51,712 nt of DNA from an uncultured Planctomycetaceae bacterium (GTDB taxonomy: Bacteria > Planctomycetota > Planctomycetia > Planctomycetales > Planctomycetaceae), in the NCBI GenBank assembly GCA_913031625.1, contig CAJWGB010000013.1:1-51712 (forward strand), given 5' to 3'. Below are positions 27,376 through 37,100 of the stretch, in pieces (positions within the stretch are counted from its first letter, which is position 1; every line of letters starts with the position of its first letter). The position numbers and the translations under genes were made by a program. The notes under the pieces are model-generated. The model made no database searches. It was not told where the DNA came from and was given only the letters and a program-made list of their open reading frames with translations.

Positions 27376-29055
27376 CTAATGATTCCAGGAAAAACCTTCG
27401 CTGTTGAACAGATCCCAAAACAGATCACGGACAATCTCAGCTCGACTGCGACGCTCTCTCATCTTCTTTCGTGGTGCCGTCTTTTGATCGGTCTGATCAA
27501 CAGCCGAAAGCGCGTTCACGAAAAACGCCTCTTCTTCAGCATCCGGCATCCGAGTCAGGCAGGCCAGAAAACAATTCTGAACAACCTTCCTGTCTTCACC
27601 GCTGAATGACATGATCTGCCCGGCTGCAACAAGCATCTCGGTCCTGGTGAAGTCGCGAGTAAACTGACCATTCATTCGCAGCAGCGCCTGCGGAATCGTG
27701 CCGCTCTGCTGCAGCAGTTCGTCGTCTGTCGCGTCGCCGTATTCACGGAGAAAGTCGCTTTCGTTCGTGACTCGTCCGATTCGTGCAAACAGATTGGAAT
27801 TCTGGTCAATGGTCCTTGTGTTTCCGGCCTGCAGCATCGATCCAATCATCTGTTCGGGACGCAACCTGACCAGTGGAAACACGGCCCAGTGCTCGCTCAT
27901 ATGATCGTATGTGGCCACATCAACACCAGGGACTCGAGACTGCATCCGAAATGCGTCTGACTCCACGATGAGGCGTATCAGAAACTGCAGACTGCAGTCG
28001 TGTTCTCGAAACTCCTGACCAAGAACGTCAAGCAGGTCTTCCTCGTCGGACGGAGCAGGGAGGTCATCCACAGGATCAAACCACGCCCGGCCATACATCA
28101 GGCCCCAGATACGATTCGCGATTGCCCGCTCAAAGCGGCGATTCTCAGAGTGGGTGACCCATGACGCCAGTTGCGCTCGCCGTGACCCTTTCTGAGTCAC
28201 CCAGTCAGGTTGAAATGGTACTTGTGGGTTAACCACAAATCCTTCCTCAGCCCCTGGTTCAGTCACTATGAACTCGACCGCTTCTCCCTTTTCCTTCTGG
28301 AGATCAAGGACGCCCGCAGGAGTCACTCGCGCCTGACCAAAGTAGGCCGCCAGGCCCCGGAACTGACTCTGCTGCCAACTCTCCTGATGCAGATCCATCG
28401 CCTCAAAGTCATGACACTGAGCACAGTCAATCCGTTGCCCCATGAATGCTCGAAACGTCCGACCTGCCAACTTATTGGCGTCGATGCCTTCGCCGTCAAT
28501 AAAGCCGGCTGTGATGTAGTTGGATGCCCCATTGCTGGTCCACAGGCCTTCTGCCGCAATCAGGTCTCTGGCAGTTTCATCCCACGGACGATCTGCCTCC
28601 AACTGTCGAGCCAGCCACGTCTGCAGCATATCCCGCCGAAACAGAATGAACTGCCCCTGTTCCACGCCCGTCAATACACGGCTCAGGCGAACCGAAAAGT
28701 AGTCGGCGAACCGCTTGTCCCGCATCATCTTCTGTGCCCAGCGGGCGATCCGATCTTCTGCGGAGTCCGATTGAAAGGCCAGGACTTCCTCAAGCGATGG
28801 AACTGTCCCGTGAAGCGCAAGTGACATACGGCGGAGGACCGTCAGATCGTCAGCCGGAGCCGCTGGCGCGATCGCCTCCTGGGCCCATTCGTTCCGTAAC
28901 CATTCGTTGACGCGTGCGACTGACTCATCGATGTTATCCTCCGGAGCCAGGGAAGACGGCGGATATTCAACCGGACTCGGATGCCCGGCTCGGATCACAA
29001 GGACCAACAAAAGGATCAGGCTGGCGGCGACGAGTACAATCGCAGAAGGTTTCAT
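27376..29055 (-). CDS. DUF1549/DUF1553 protein, short form with one haem motif
   Basis: 559 residues. The N-terminal MKPSAIVLVAASLILLLVLVI is a signal anchor. DUF1549 is recognisable by LRRMSLALHGTVPSLEEV, RFADYFSVRLSRVL, GRTFRAFMGQRIDCAQCHDFEAMDLHQ (one CxxCH), and DUF1553 by RRFERAIANRIWGLMYGRAWFDPVDDLP, FLIRLIVESDAFRMQSR and the PQALLRMNGQF segment near the C-terminus. Unlike the 8.5-11.8 kb protein it lacks PSCyt1 modules. The start at 29055 is chosen for the signal anchor; the open frame extends to 29169. Heads an operon with the DUF1501 gene. Confidence 0.9.
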   Translation of the reverse strand: MKPSAIVLVAASLILLLVLVIRAGHPSPVEYPPSSLAPEDNIDESVARVNEWLRNEWAQEAIAPAAPADDLTVLRRMSLALHGTVPSLEEVLAFQSDSAEDRIARWAQKMMRDKRFADYFSVRLSRVLTGVEQGQFILFRRDMLQTWLARQLEADRPWDETARDLIAAEGLWTSNGASNYITAGFIDGEGIDANKLAGRTFRAFMGQRIDCAQCHDFEAMDLHQESWQQSQFRGLAAYFGQARVTPAGVLDLQKEKGEAVEFIVTEPGAEEGFVVNPQVPFQPDWVTQKGSRRAQLASWVTHSENRRFERAIANRIWGLMYGRAWFDPVDDLPAPSDEEDLLDVLGQEFREHDCSLQFLIRLIVESDAFRMQSRVPGVDVATYDHMSEHWAVFPLVRLRPEQMIGSMLQAGNTRTIDQNSNLFARIGRVTNESDFLREYGDATDDELLQQSGTIPQALLRMNGQFTRDFTRTEMLVAAGQIMSFSGEDRKVVQNCFLACLTRMPDAEEEAFFVNALSAVDQTDQKTAPRKKMRERRSRAEIVRDLFWDLFNSEGFSWNH

Positions 29056-29289
29056 GCCAGTGCCGATCCCGAATGAGTAGAAGACGCGACAAATGTGCTC
29101 GAATCGCACAGTATGATATTGTATTCCGAACGAATGAATCGACTGCTGCAGAATCCCTGCACAACACATGATTTCGGCAGAGTGGAGACCAATTCGATAA
29201 TTCCACGCGATTCCTGGTCATCGATTCCAGGTTTTACTTTGCTTCCACGAAAGTCTGCTGCTCTTTCCGCAGGACTGTAATCAGACCCC

Positions 29290-30726
29290 ATGAATTCTGA
29301 ACCGCCAGATTCGCACGAAGATGTCGAACAATTGCCCTCAGAAAAGGGCGTCTGGTCGGGTCTCAGCTCCGCGGTTTCTGACGTGTGCAGACGATTCTAC
29401 GGACCGGGTGAGGCCCCCAGTATTCCGGAAGGAAGACATGTCGGCCCGGGACAGTGGCCGGGGATCCGACGTCCGGTTCAGATGATCATCTGGTGCCTTC
29501 AGAACCTGATTGGAATTGGGTTTCTTGTACCGCTGCTGGCACTGCTGGCCGCGGTTCCCGGCCTGAGTCTGCTTACGCTGGGAATGATGCTGAATGCTCA
29601 AGCTGAAGTTGGCCGCACAGGACAGATCCGATACGGATTCCCGCTCCTTCCCATTTCGTCACGGGTTGGCACCATCGGATTCATGTGCCTTCTGCTGCTG
29701 GGACCAGTCCTGCTCGTTTCACAGGTCGCAGACGGGCAGCAGGTGATCGCGGAACTGTCAGAACTGCCGCAACAATCTTACACAATCGGTACCCGAATTC
29801 TTCAGGCAGTTGCATTCATCGTCCTGGCATTGGGCGTCGCGTGCGGTGGACGAATTCGAGACTTCTTCTGGCCATTCAAAACTGTTCCACAGACAACCCG
29901 TGGACAGTGTCTGTTGGCGGGCGGCATTGGCTCAGCGATCGCTGCCGGACTTGCCTTCCCCCCTCTCCTGGGGGTCCTCGCGCTGGTCACTCTGCTGGCC
30001 GCAGTGGTCAGGACTTTTCGGAATGCATTCAAACTCAAGTCTGCAATTCAATCAGGAGAGTGGACGGAATCAGTTAACTACTGGTCTGACCGGTTAGCTG
30101 AACTATTCCAGCCGTGGCATCATTTCAAGCTCGCTTTAAAAGGCACTGCAGGAGCGCTGCTATGGCTTGCGATTCCTACGTTTCTGTTGAGCGTGGGCAC
30201 TGCCGCACCTCGTCAGAATCCGGGGCCGGGCTATTTTGCCTCCTTCGCTGGCGGAATCATCATGATCCCGGTCGCCGCATGGCTGCCGTTGCTCCAATGC
30301 CACCAGGCTGCCACAGGCCGCTTTGGCGCAATCTTTGAGATTCGAGTGGCCAGGGAAATCATTCGCCGCGTGCCAGTGCGATGGGCCATCTCGACCATCA
30401 TTCTTTACGGTCTGGCCATTCCGCTGTACCTGTCCAAGATTATTGTCCCTCCGGCAGATGCAACCTGGCTCTTCACACCGCTGTTCATTCTGATCATCTA
30501 CCCAAGCCGAATTCTGATGGCATGGGTGTACGGAAGTGGGCTTGGCAGAAAGTCGCGAGCAACCCGACTGGTTCGCTGGCCGGTCAAAGTTTTCATGGCT
30601 CCAATGATCGGCTTCTACAGCCTCATCGTATTCTTCATCCCACTCATCAGCGAGGTGGGAACCCGGGCCATGTACGAAAACCACGCATTCCTCCTGCCGA
30701 TTCCGGCTGGCATGTTCGGACAGTAA
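29290..30726 (+). CDS. Polytopic membrane protein of unknown function
   Basis: 478 residues with about eight hydrophobic helices: e.g. IIWCLQNLIGIGFLVPLLALL, GTIGFMCLLLLGPVLLV, ILQAVAFIVLALGVACG, LGVLALVTLLAAVV, LLWLAIPTFLLSVG, AISTIILYGLAIPLYL, LFTPLFILIIYPSRI and PMIGFYSLIVFFIPLI. The acidic N-terminus (about 60 residues) is cytoplasmic-like. The sequence RRFYGPGEAPSIPEGRHVGP and a conserved-looking PWHHFKLALKGTAGALLW have no known function. Divergent from the short DUF1549/1553 gene (234 bp between starts). Confidence 0.8.
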   Translation: MNSEPPDSHEDVEQLPSEKGVWSGLSSAVSDVCRRFYGPGEAPSIPEGRHVGPGQWPGIRRPVQMIIWCLQNLIGIGFLVPLLALLAAVPGLSLLTLGMMLNAQAEVGRTGQIRYGFPLLPISSRVGTIGFMCLLLLGPVLLVSQVADGQQVIAELSELPQQSYTIGTRILQAVAFIVLALGVACGGRIRDFFWPFKTVPQTTRGQCLLAGGIGSAIAAGLAFPPLLGVLALVTLLAAVVRTFRNAFKLKSAIQSGEWTESVNYWSDRLAELFQPWHHFKLALKGTAGALLWLAIPTFLLSVGTAAPRQNPGPGYFASFAGGIIMIPVAAWLPLLQCHQAATGRFGAIFEIRVAREIIRRVPVRWAISTIILYGLAIPLYLSKIIVPPADATWLFTPLFILIIYPSRILMAWVYGSGLGRKSRATRLVRWPVKVFMAPMIGFYSLIVFFIPLISEVGTRAMYENHAFLLPIPAGMFGQ

Positions 30727-30848
30727 GACCGTCCACCCAAACAGATGCTGCAGGTCCACGAGCAACTCGGATCAGTTTTCGGATGGCATCGAATGCTATT
30801 CTGTGGTTGGTCGGTTAACCTCTCAGTTGATTCACGCCGGAGTCGCCG

Positions 30849-32312
30849 ATGAGTTCTTCCGAGATCGCCAGTTGCAGTTCCTTACCGTCAGTTTTTTCCC
30901 GGCGGTCATTGGTGAAAGCAGGTGTGCTTGGGCTCTCTGGAGGTGGCCTGCTTTCGCTGGACCAGCTTCTTGCCCATCAGGGGGCCCACGGAACCGGAAC
31001 AGCCCGTTCCGTGCTGCTGATCTTTCTTTCAGGTGGCCTCTCTCAACTCGACAGCTTTGACATGAAGCCGGAAGGGCCGGTGGATATTCGAGGAGAGTTT
31101 CGACCGATCGCTACACAGACGCCGGGAATGCAGATCTGTGAGCATTTTCCTCGGCTTGCGCAACAGACTGATAAACTGGCACTGGTCAGGTCACTTTCCC
31201 ACTGGTCAAACGAGCACAATGAAGCACACACAATTATGTTGACCGGACGGTCTGAGCTACCGCCCGGCTACAACGCGAAGAAACCTCAGGCAACCGACTG
31301 GCCCTGCCTGACTTCTGTCGCAGGGCGGCTGCTGCCGCCGAAGGAGAACGGGCTTCCAACGGCTGTCACACTGCCACAGCGTCTGATCAACATGAATCAG
31401 GGAGGGGTCGTCACACCGGGACAGTTTGGAGGACTGATGGGAGTCCAGCACGACCCGTGGTTTGTGGAAGCAAGCCCTTATCGGGGAAACGACGTTAAGG
31501 GGGCGTACCCAGACTTCGCCTACAGTCGACGCCTCGAAGAGAAGGTCAAAGACTCCACACAATTCCGCGCTCCCGTGCTCAGCCTTCCCGAGGGACTGAC
31601 CACGAAGAGAATGCAGCGACGCAACCAGATGCTTCAGGTGATCGACCGAGGGCGCCAGTCGCTGGAATCACCTCAAACGAAACAACTTGATCGTCATCGG
31701 CAGGGAGCCATTTCACTGCTGACCGCGCCCGAGGTACGTCACGCATTTGATGTGACTCAGGCGGACAGCAAAGTGGCAGATCGATACGGACGAAATCTGT
31801 TTGGCTGGACGCTCCTCATGGCCCGCCGATTGCTTGCCGCAGGAGTCCCCGTCATTCAGGCCAACCTCGGCAACTACAACACATGGGATCTGCACGGCGG
31901 AATCTTTCGCCTGTCTCGAGATCTGTTGTATCCGCCGGCCGATCAGGCCGTCTCTGCATTACTTTCAGATCTCGCAGAGACGGGAGAGTTGCAGGAGACG
32001 ATGGTTGTCATTGCCGGAGAGTTTGGACGGACACCACGAATCTTCAAAGTGCCGGGTGCGTACAAGTCGCCCGGCCGCGATCACTGGGGACCTGTTCACA
32101 CCGCAGTGTTTGCCGGCGCGGGAGTTCCAGGAGGAACGATCATCGGCGCGTCCGATGAGATGGGCGCATATCCATCTGAAAATCCGTTCACTCCTGAAGA
32201 CTTCGCCACTACTATTTATCACACCCTTGGCATCCGCGATGATGCCGTCTGGCTCGACACGACAGAACGCCCCAGTCCTGTTTTTAAGGGTCAGCCGATT
32301 TTCGGAAAGTAA
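30849..32312 (+). CDS. DUF1501 family protein (solo)
   Basis: 487 residues. SRRSLVKAGVLGLSGGGLLSL is a twin-arginine leader; CGGAG is 7 nt before the ATG. Motifs: LLIFLSGGLSQLDSFDMKPEGP, GMQICEHFPRLAQQTDKLALVRSLSH, SNEHNEAHTIMLTGR, VIAGEFGRTPRI, SPGRDHWGPV and DFATTIYHTLGI. The closing TTERPSPVFKGQPI is typical of the family subgroup. It is not paired with a DUF1549/1553 gene; the upstream membrane protein gene is 122 bp away on the same strand. Confidence 0.93.
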   Translation: MSSSEIASCSSLPSVFSRRSLVKAGVLGLSGGGLLSLDQLLAHQGAHGTGTARSVLLIFLSGGLSQLDSFDMKPEGPVDIRGEFRPIATQTPGMQICEHFPRLAQQTDKLALVRSLSHWSNEHNEAHTIMLTGRSELPPGYNAKKPQATDWPCLTSVAGRLLPPKENGLPTAVTLPQRLINMNQGGVVTPGQFGGLMGVQHDPWFVEASPYRGNDVKGAYPDFAYSRRLEEKVKDSTQFRAPVLSLPEGLTTKRMQRRNQMLQVIDRGRQSLESPQTKQLDRHRQGAISLLTAPEVRHAFDVTQADSKVADRYGRNLFGWTLLMARRLLAAGVPVIQANLGNYNTWDLHGGIFRLSRDLLYPPADQAVSALLSDLAETGELQETMVVIAGEFGRTPRIFKVPGAYKSPGRDHWGPVHTAVFAGAGVPGGTIIGASDEMGAYPSENPFTPEDFATTIYHTLGIRDDAVWLDTTERPSPVFKGQPIFGK

Positions 32313-32485
32313 TGGAAATAGAAGCGGTAGGGATCTGCCGAGAAGAATAGTAACATTTGTCCACATGCGTCTGCGGGTATCTTCTACACGCGGAGTGCAG
32401 GGAATGGAGTTTGACACCGCTTGAGGTGACTTCAGTCTCGAACCGGTATTGAATTCTTCAGCGGGCCAGGCTTCACTTCGGTAGT

Positions 32486-32498
32486 GAACATATCATTC
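32486..32498. promoter_or_regulatory. Possible LexA autoregulatory site before lexA
   Basis: GAACATATCATTC, an imperfect palindrome resembling the Gram-positive LexA box GAACATATGTTC, 38 bp upstream of the lexA ATG. A shorter relative precedes recA. Speculative; no other sites were identified with confidence. Confidence 0.3.
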
Positions 32499-32536
32499 CC
32501 CATACGGGCTAATGCAATACGAAATGGGAGTCGACC

Positions 32537-33181
32537 ATGCCGAGTTCGAAAGAAGCGTCGCTGACCAAGCGTCAGCGAGAGATCTTTGAATTCCTGAAGG
32601 ACAAGATCCTGAACCGAGGGTATGGGCCAACTGTCCGGGAAATCGGAGACAACTTCGGCATCAAGTCTCCCAATGGTGTGATGTGCCACCTCAAGGCGTT
32701 AGAGCGCAAAGGGCTGATTCGTCGCGAATCCAACATGTCGCGTGCCATCTGCCTGTCAGACCCGGACCCACGTGGACTCTCGCTGCCGTTTCTGGGGACC
32801 GCTCTTTCAGGAGGACCAATTCAGTCCGCTGTTTCGTCCGATGAGCGTGTGGACTTTGAGAAGATGTTTGCTGGCAGCGGCAAGGGATGCCTGCGCGTCC
32901 GAGGAACTGCATTCCATTCACTCGGAATTGCCGACGGCGACATGATCATTGTCGACAAAGAAGCTGAAATGACAGTGGGCAGCACCGTCGCTGCCCTGGA
33001 TGATCGTCACTGTGTCACCCTGTCTCGCGTGAAAGGAAACGGACAACAGCTGGCCCCCATCATCCCAGGCGCCTACCCGGTCCCGACACGGCAGGTTCTG
33101 GGGACAGTGGTTGGCGTAGTACGACAGATCGAACAGCCAACACCGCCGGCGGCAGAGCCTGCAGAGTCCGCGACTGCCTGA
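32537..33181 (+). CDS. lexA: LexA-type repressor with missing self-cleavage residues
   Basis: 214 residues; GGGAG lies 6 nt before the ATG. The N-terminal winged helix is clearly LexA: TKRQREIFEFLKDKILNRGYGPTVREIG and GIKSPNGVMCHLKALERKGLI. The C-terminal S24-type domain is recognisable (LPFLGTALSGGP, RVRGTAFHSLGIADGDMIIVDK, TVAALDDRHCVTLSRVKGN) but key positions differ from active LexA. The cleavage Ala-Gly is Ser91-Gly92, the nucleophile in VxGDSM is Ala125 (GTAF), and the general-base Lys falls on Thr161. Dimerisation could persist while RecA-stimulated self-cleavage should not. It may be a non-cleavable regulator, as known for some cyanobacterial LexA proteins. No frameshift is seen. Confidence 0.87.
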   Translation: MPSSKEASLTKRQREIFEFLKDKILNRGYGPTVREIGDNFGIKSPNGVMCHLKALERKGLIRRESNMSRAICLSDPDPRGLSLPFLGTALSGGPIQSAVSSDERVDFEKMFAGSGKGCLRVRGTAFHSLGIADGDMIIVDKEAEMTVGSTVAALDDRHCVTLSRVKGNGQQLAPIIPGAYPVPTRQVLGTVVGVVRQIEQPTPPAAEPAESATA

Positions 33182-33205
33182 GACCGCTCTGATCTGCTTG
33201 CGACT

Positions 33206-33230
33206 CTGGTCTTCGCCTGACGAAGGCCAG
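33206..33230. terminator. Hairpin between convergent lexA and DUF1080 genes
   Basis: A 10-bp stem CTGGTCTTCG / CGAAGGCCAG (one T-G pair) with a 5-nt loop, 24 bp after the lexA stop and ~110 bp from the convergent gene's stop. No T run follows on either side, so it is at best a weak terminator or an RNA-stabilising structure. Confidence 0.4.
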
Positions 33231-33342
33231 ACGGAGACTCGCCTTTGTGTGCTGAAAGCCTCACGAGTTCCGCCACGCTTCGGGAACCAGCCAATCTACT
33301 CGCTGCCTCACCAGGAGACGCTTCAGCGAACTCAAAAACGGT

Positions 33343-34047
33343 CTAATCGAGCACCTTCAGCTTGAGATCCCTGAACTGCACGATCATGCCGGGATCGTGC
33401 AGCTGAAACTGGATCATCCCTTTGTGAAGCCGCTTCTCAGCAGGCAGATGCTCGACAAACTCCGCGGAAGGCTTGCCGTTGATGGAAAACCAATACCGGT
33501 TGCCCTTCATGATGACATGGACTTCATTCCAGTCCCCTTTCCTGATGTCATCCAGAGTTACAGCGTTCTTCAGCTTTGTGACCGTCGGTTTGTCGTCCTT
33601 GTCGATCACAAGATGATCTCCCCGGAACACTCCGTGTTCTTTTCGGCCTGGCGTGTGGAAGTCCCACGCCCCCAGAACGTTTCGACCAATTCCCACATGC
33701 CCGATGTCCACGTGATACGCCTTAAAACCACGACGACCGGTTTCATCCCTGACGGCTCTCAAATTGACGCCGCTGTTACCCTTCTTTTGGGGGAATCGGT
33801 AACTGAACTTAAGCTCCAGGTCACCGACCTCTTGCGCCTTTTCGTAAACGAGGTAGCTGCGACCTTTGTCGCCTTCTCCCACAATAATCCCATCCTGCAC
33901 TGACCACGCCGCGGACGCCTTCTCGGGATAAACTGACCACCCCTTCAGCGTGCTTCCATCAAACATAGACACAAATTTCCGTCCATCATCTGCGAAAGCG
34001 ATGGAGCAGGAAGAAAGGATGGCGAGAACAATCAGCAGGCGATTCAT
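33343..34047 (-). CDS. DUF1080 (3-keto-disaccharide hydrolase-like) secreted protein
   Basis: 234 residues. A Sec signal peptide (MNRLLIVLAILSSCSIAFADD) is followed by one DUF1080 domain: FVSMFDGSTLKGWSV, WSVQDGIIVGEG, LELKFSYRFPQKKGNSGVNLR, GDWNEVHVIMKGNRYWFSINGK and GMIQFQLHDPGMIVQFRDLKLK. The fold is a concanavalin-like beta sandwich; the family has been renamed 3-keto-disaccharide hydrolase, and it is widespread in planctomycetes with polysaccharide-related genes. The catalytic role here is not proven. Confidence 0.93.
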   Translation of the reverse strand: MNRLLIVLAILSSCSIAFADDGRKFVSMFDGSTLKGWSVYPEKASAAWSVQDGIIVGEGDKGRSYLVYEKAQEVGDLELKFSYRFPQKKGNSGVNLRAVRDETGRRGFKAYHVDIGHVGIGRNVLGAWDFHTPGRKEHGVFRGDHLVIDKDDKPTVTKLKNAVTLDDIRKGDWNEVHVIMKGNRYWFSINGKPSAEFVEHLPAEKRLHKGMIQFQLHDPGMIVQFRDLKLKVLD

Positions 34048-34185
34048 CAGTCATATCCGAAGAGGGAAGATATACTCCGATTATCGAAATCTGCTGGCCC
34101 GCTGACAAGCAACTGCATGGCGCCGGGACTCGCGCAGCAGGCACGAGTGCTGAGTCGTGCCCTGAGAGCTTTTCCCGAAGTGGAT

Positions 34186-37100
34186 CTAGTTGCCGAAGTG
34201 CTCCAGTGCTGTCTCCTTGATTCCGCGAAGATCCAGCTTGCCGGTGCCGAGCATCGGAATCTCCTCCACCTCCAGAAAGCTCTTCGCCGACGGAATCCAG
34301 AGATTTGGCAGCCCGGCGGTGGAGAGACCGTCAATGACTTCTTTCACCGAAACAGACAGGGGTCGATGAAGAACGATCAGTCGCTCACCCTTTGATTTAT
34401 CCGGAACGGACGTTACAGCGCAGAGAACGTTGGCTCCGTCTCCGTCATCATCAGATTCGCCCGTCGAAATCAGGTTCAGGATTTCTTCTTCAACGCGGAT
34501 GTGAGGCACCATCTCACCTCCGATTTTTGAAAAGCGGCTGTAGCGTCCGGTGATCTGAATGAAGCCCTCGGGATCGATCTTTGCCATGTCGCCCGTATCG
34601 TACCAGCCATCCTGAATGACCTCCTCCGTCTTGTCAGGCAGATTCAGGTACCCGAGCATGACGTTCGGCCCCTTAATCTTCAGACGCCCCTCCTGGTCCG
34701 GTCCCAGTCGCTCTCCGGAATCCGCATCAAACACGGCCGCTTCACCGGCCGGAATAACCTTCCCGACAGTGCCGAGCTTCATCAGACCCGCAGTCCGGGC
34801 CCTGACATCAGGAACGTTGACGGATGCAAGAGGCGACAGCTCCGTCGTCCCGTAGCCTTCGCCGATATCGACTCCGTACTTTTCTTTCCATGCATCCCGC
34901 AACTCCGGAGGAAGCTTCTCTGCTCCCGTAATGACGAGCGTCATGTACTGCATCGCCTCGACTGAGCATCGTTTCATATAGGATCGCAGAAACGTCGGAG
35001 TCGCCGCCATAATGCTGACTTTGTATTCCTCAATCAGCTTTGCCACCATTCGCGAGTCGAGCGGGTTGTAGTGATAGACGGCGCCCGGATCGAGGCAGCA
35101 CGGGAACCACAGCGTGACGGTATAGCCAAACGAATGGAAGAAGGGCAAAACGCCAAGAATCACGTCGTCAGAGGTGAACTTAATGAGTTCATTCGCCGCA
35201 TCAACATTACTGTTCACATTGTTGTGAGACAGCATCACTCCCTTAGGCTGCCCCGTCGAACCAGAAGTAAAGATAACAGTCATCATCTCATCCGCGTCGA
35301 CCTTATCGAGCCCGAGTTTTGAGATGAGCATTCCAAATGGCATCAGTTTGGCTGTCAGCAGCGCACACAGCTTTGCCATGCCACCGATTTGTTCTTTGAG
35401 GTCCTCCAGGTAGACCACTTTCGCATCCAGTTCCATGGGTCGTTTTTCCATGAACTTTTTGCTGGTCAGGACAGTGGTCACACCTGCCTCTTTAATGCAG
35501 TAGTTCACAACATCTTCGGACAACGTGTAATTCAGATTAACAGACACTCGTCCGGCAAGTGAAACAGCGAGATTCGCTACGACACCGCCGGCTGATGGAG
35601 GCACCAGCAGCCCCACCATCTTCTCGTCCGGACCAAGAAGGCTGGTGACAAGGTGTTTGCGGAACGCCAGTGCGCCCGTCAGTAGACGTCCACCTGTCAG
35701 TTTACTGCCGGCAGAGTCAGCAACCTTTGTGCTTCCCCATGCGAGACGGCAGTTTCGAATCAGTCTTAAAGCAGGAATCATCTCTCGTCTCCCTCGTATC
35801 TCGGCGCATTCACTCTTAAGCACAAGCACAGCATCGCGGACCACATTGACATCGGTGACCTCTTCTCGAGGTATCGACTTTCCAAAATTCAGCGTGACTG
35901 GGTACGGCCAGTGTTTGGGCTTCTTCCAGAAAAATTTACCACCTTCATGGCTGAAAATACTGCCCCACAGCTCATCCAGATACACGGGAATCACGGGCAC
36001 TTCAGTTCCCTTAAGGATCTTCATCATGCCGCGTTCAAACTTAAGCAGTTCACCAGTTCTGGAAATCTGCCCCTCGGCAAAGATGCAAACAAGTTCGCCC
36101 TCGTTCAAAGCATCCCGAGCCTCCGTCAGCGACTGCATCAGTGCACGAGGACCATCTGCGGCGCGAATCGGAATGATCTCAAACAAGCGAGACAGCCAGC
36201 CGATAACACCACCCTTGACGTAGTCGGCGTAGGCAATCATGCGAATCGGACGACTGCTGGCAAGTAAGATCAACACACCGTCGATCCATGTCACGTGGTT
36301 AGCCACCAGTAACGCACCTCCCTCTTCAGGGATGTTCTTCAGTCCAAAGATGCGGACACGGTAAACCAGTCGACTCAGCAGCCAGACCACAAACCGAATC
36401 GTGGCCTGAGGAATCAGCCAGACGACATACAGCAGAATTGGCAGTGTGCCGAGGCCCGCGACAAGGAACACGACATCCGCAGACAGTTCCATTTCGTTGC
36501 GGAGGAACGGAAACAGAAATGAGACAGACAGGACCAGGATCGAAGTGATCTGGTGTCCGGCCGCAAGAATCGCACCGAGATTCTCGCGCGGACTGCGATC
36601 CTGGATGTAAGCATTAAGGGGAACGTTGAAGAGTCCGCCACCAAGCCCAATTAACCCCAGCGCAATGCCAAACGCCCACCATGAGCCACTCGCCAGCCAT
36701 GCCACGACGCAGGCTAAAACCATGAGCACAGTGCCGAGGGGTACCATTCCGAGTTCGACCCGACCGCCGGACCACCAGCCAGCAAGGACACTGCCGAGCC
36801 CCACTCCCAGCGAAAGCACTGCAAGATAGGCTCCCACGCTGGTCTGATCCATCTTCAGATTGTTGATCACGAAGACGTCAATATTCAGCTGTGCCAGTGC
36901 CGCCAGCGACCAGAAAAATGCGACGCCCAGAGTGACGCGAAGGATCGGGCGATCCGCCATCACAAGTTTGATATCACGCCATGAATCATTGAATGGATTC
37001 AGTGGAAACTTCGCTGTTGGGTTGGCGGGCCTCACGCGTGAAATCAGGACAGCGGCAACGATCCCCAGCCCGGCAACTCCCAATAAGGCGGATGCAGATT

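Noticed and set aside
32880-33060. Frameshift as the cause of the unusual LexA active site
   Set aside because: The residues on both sides of the altered positions align in the same frame (IADGDMIIV, TVAALDD), so the changes are substitutions.
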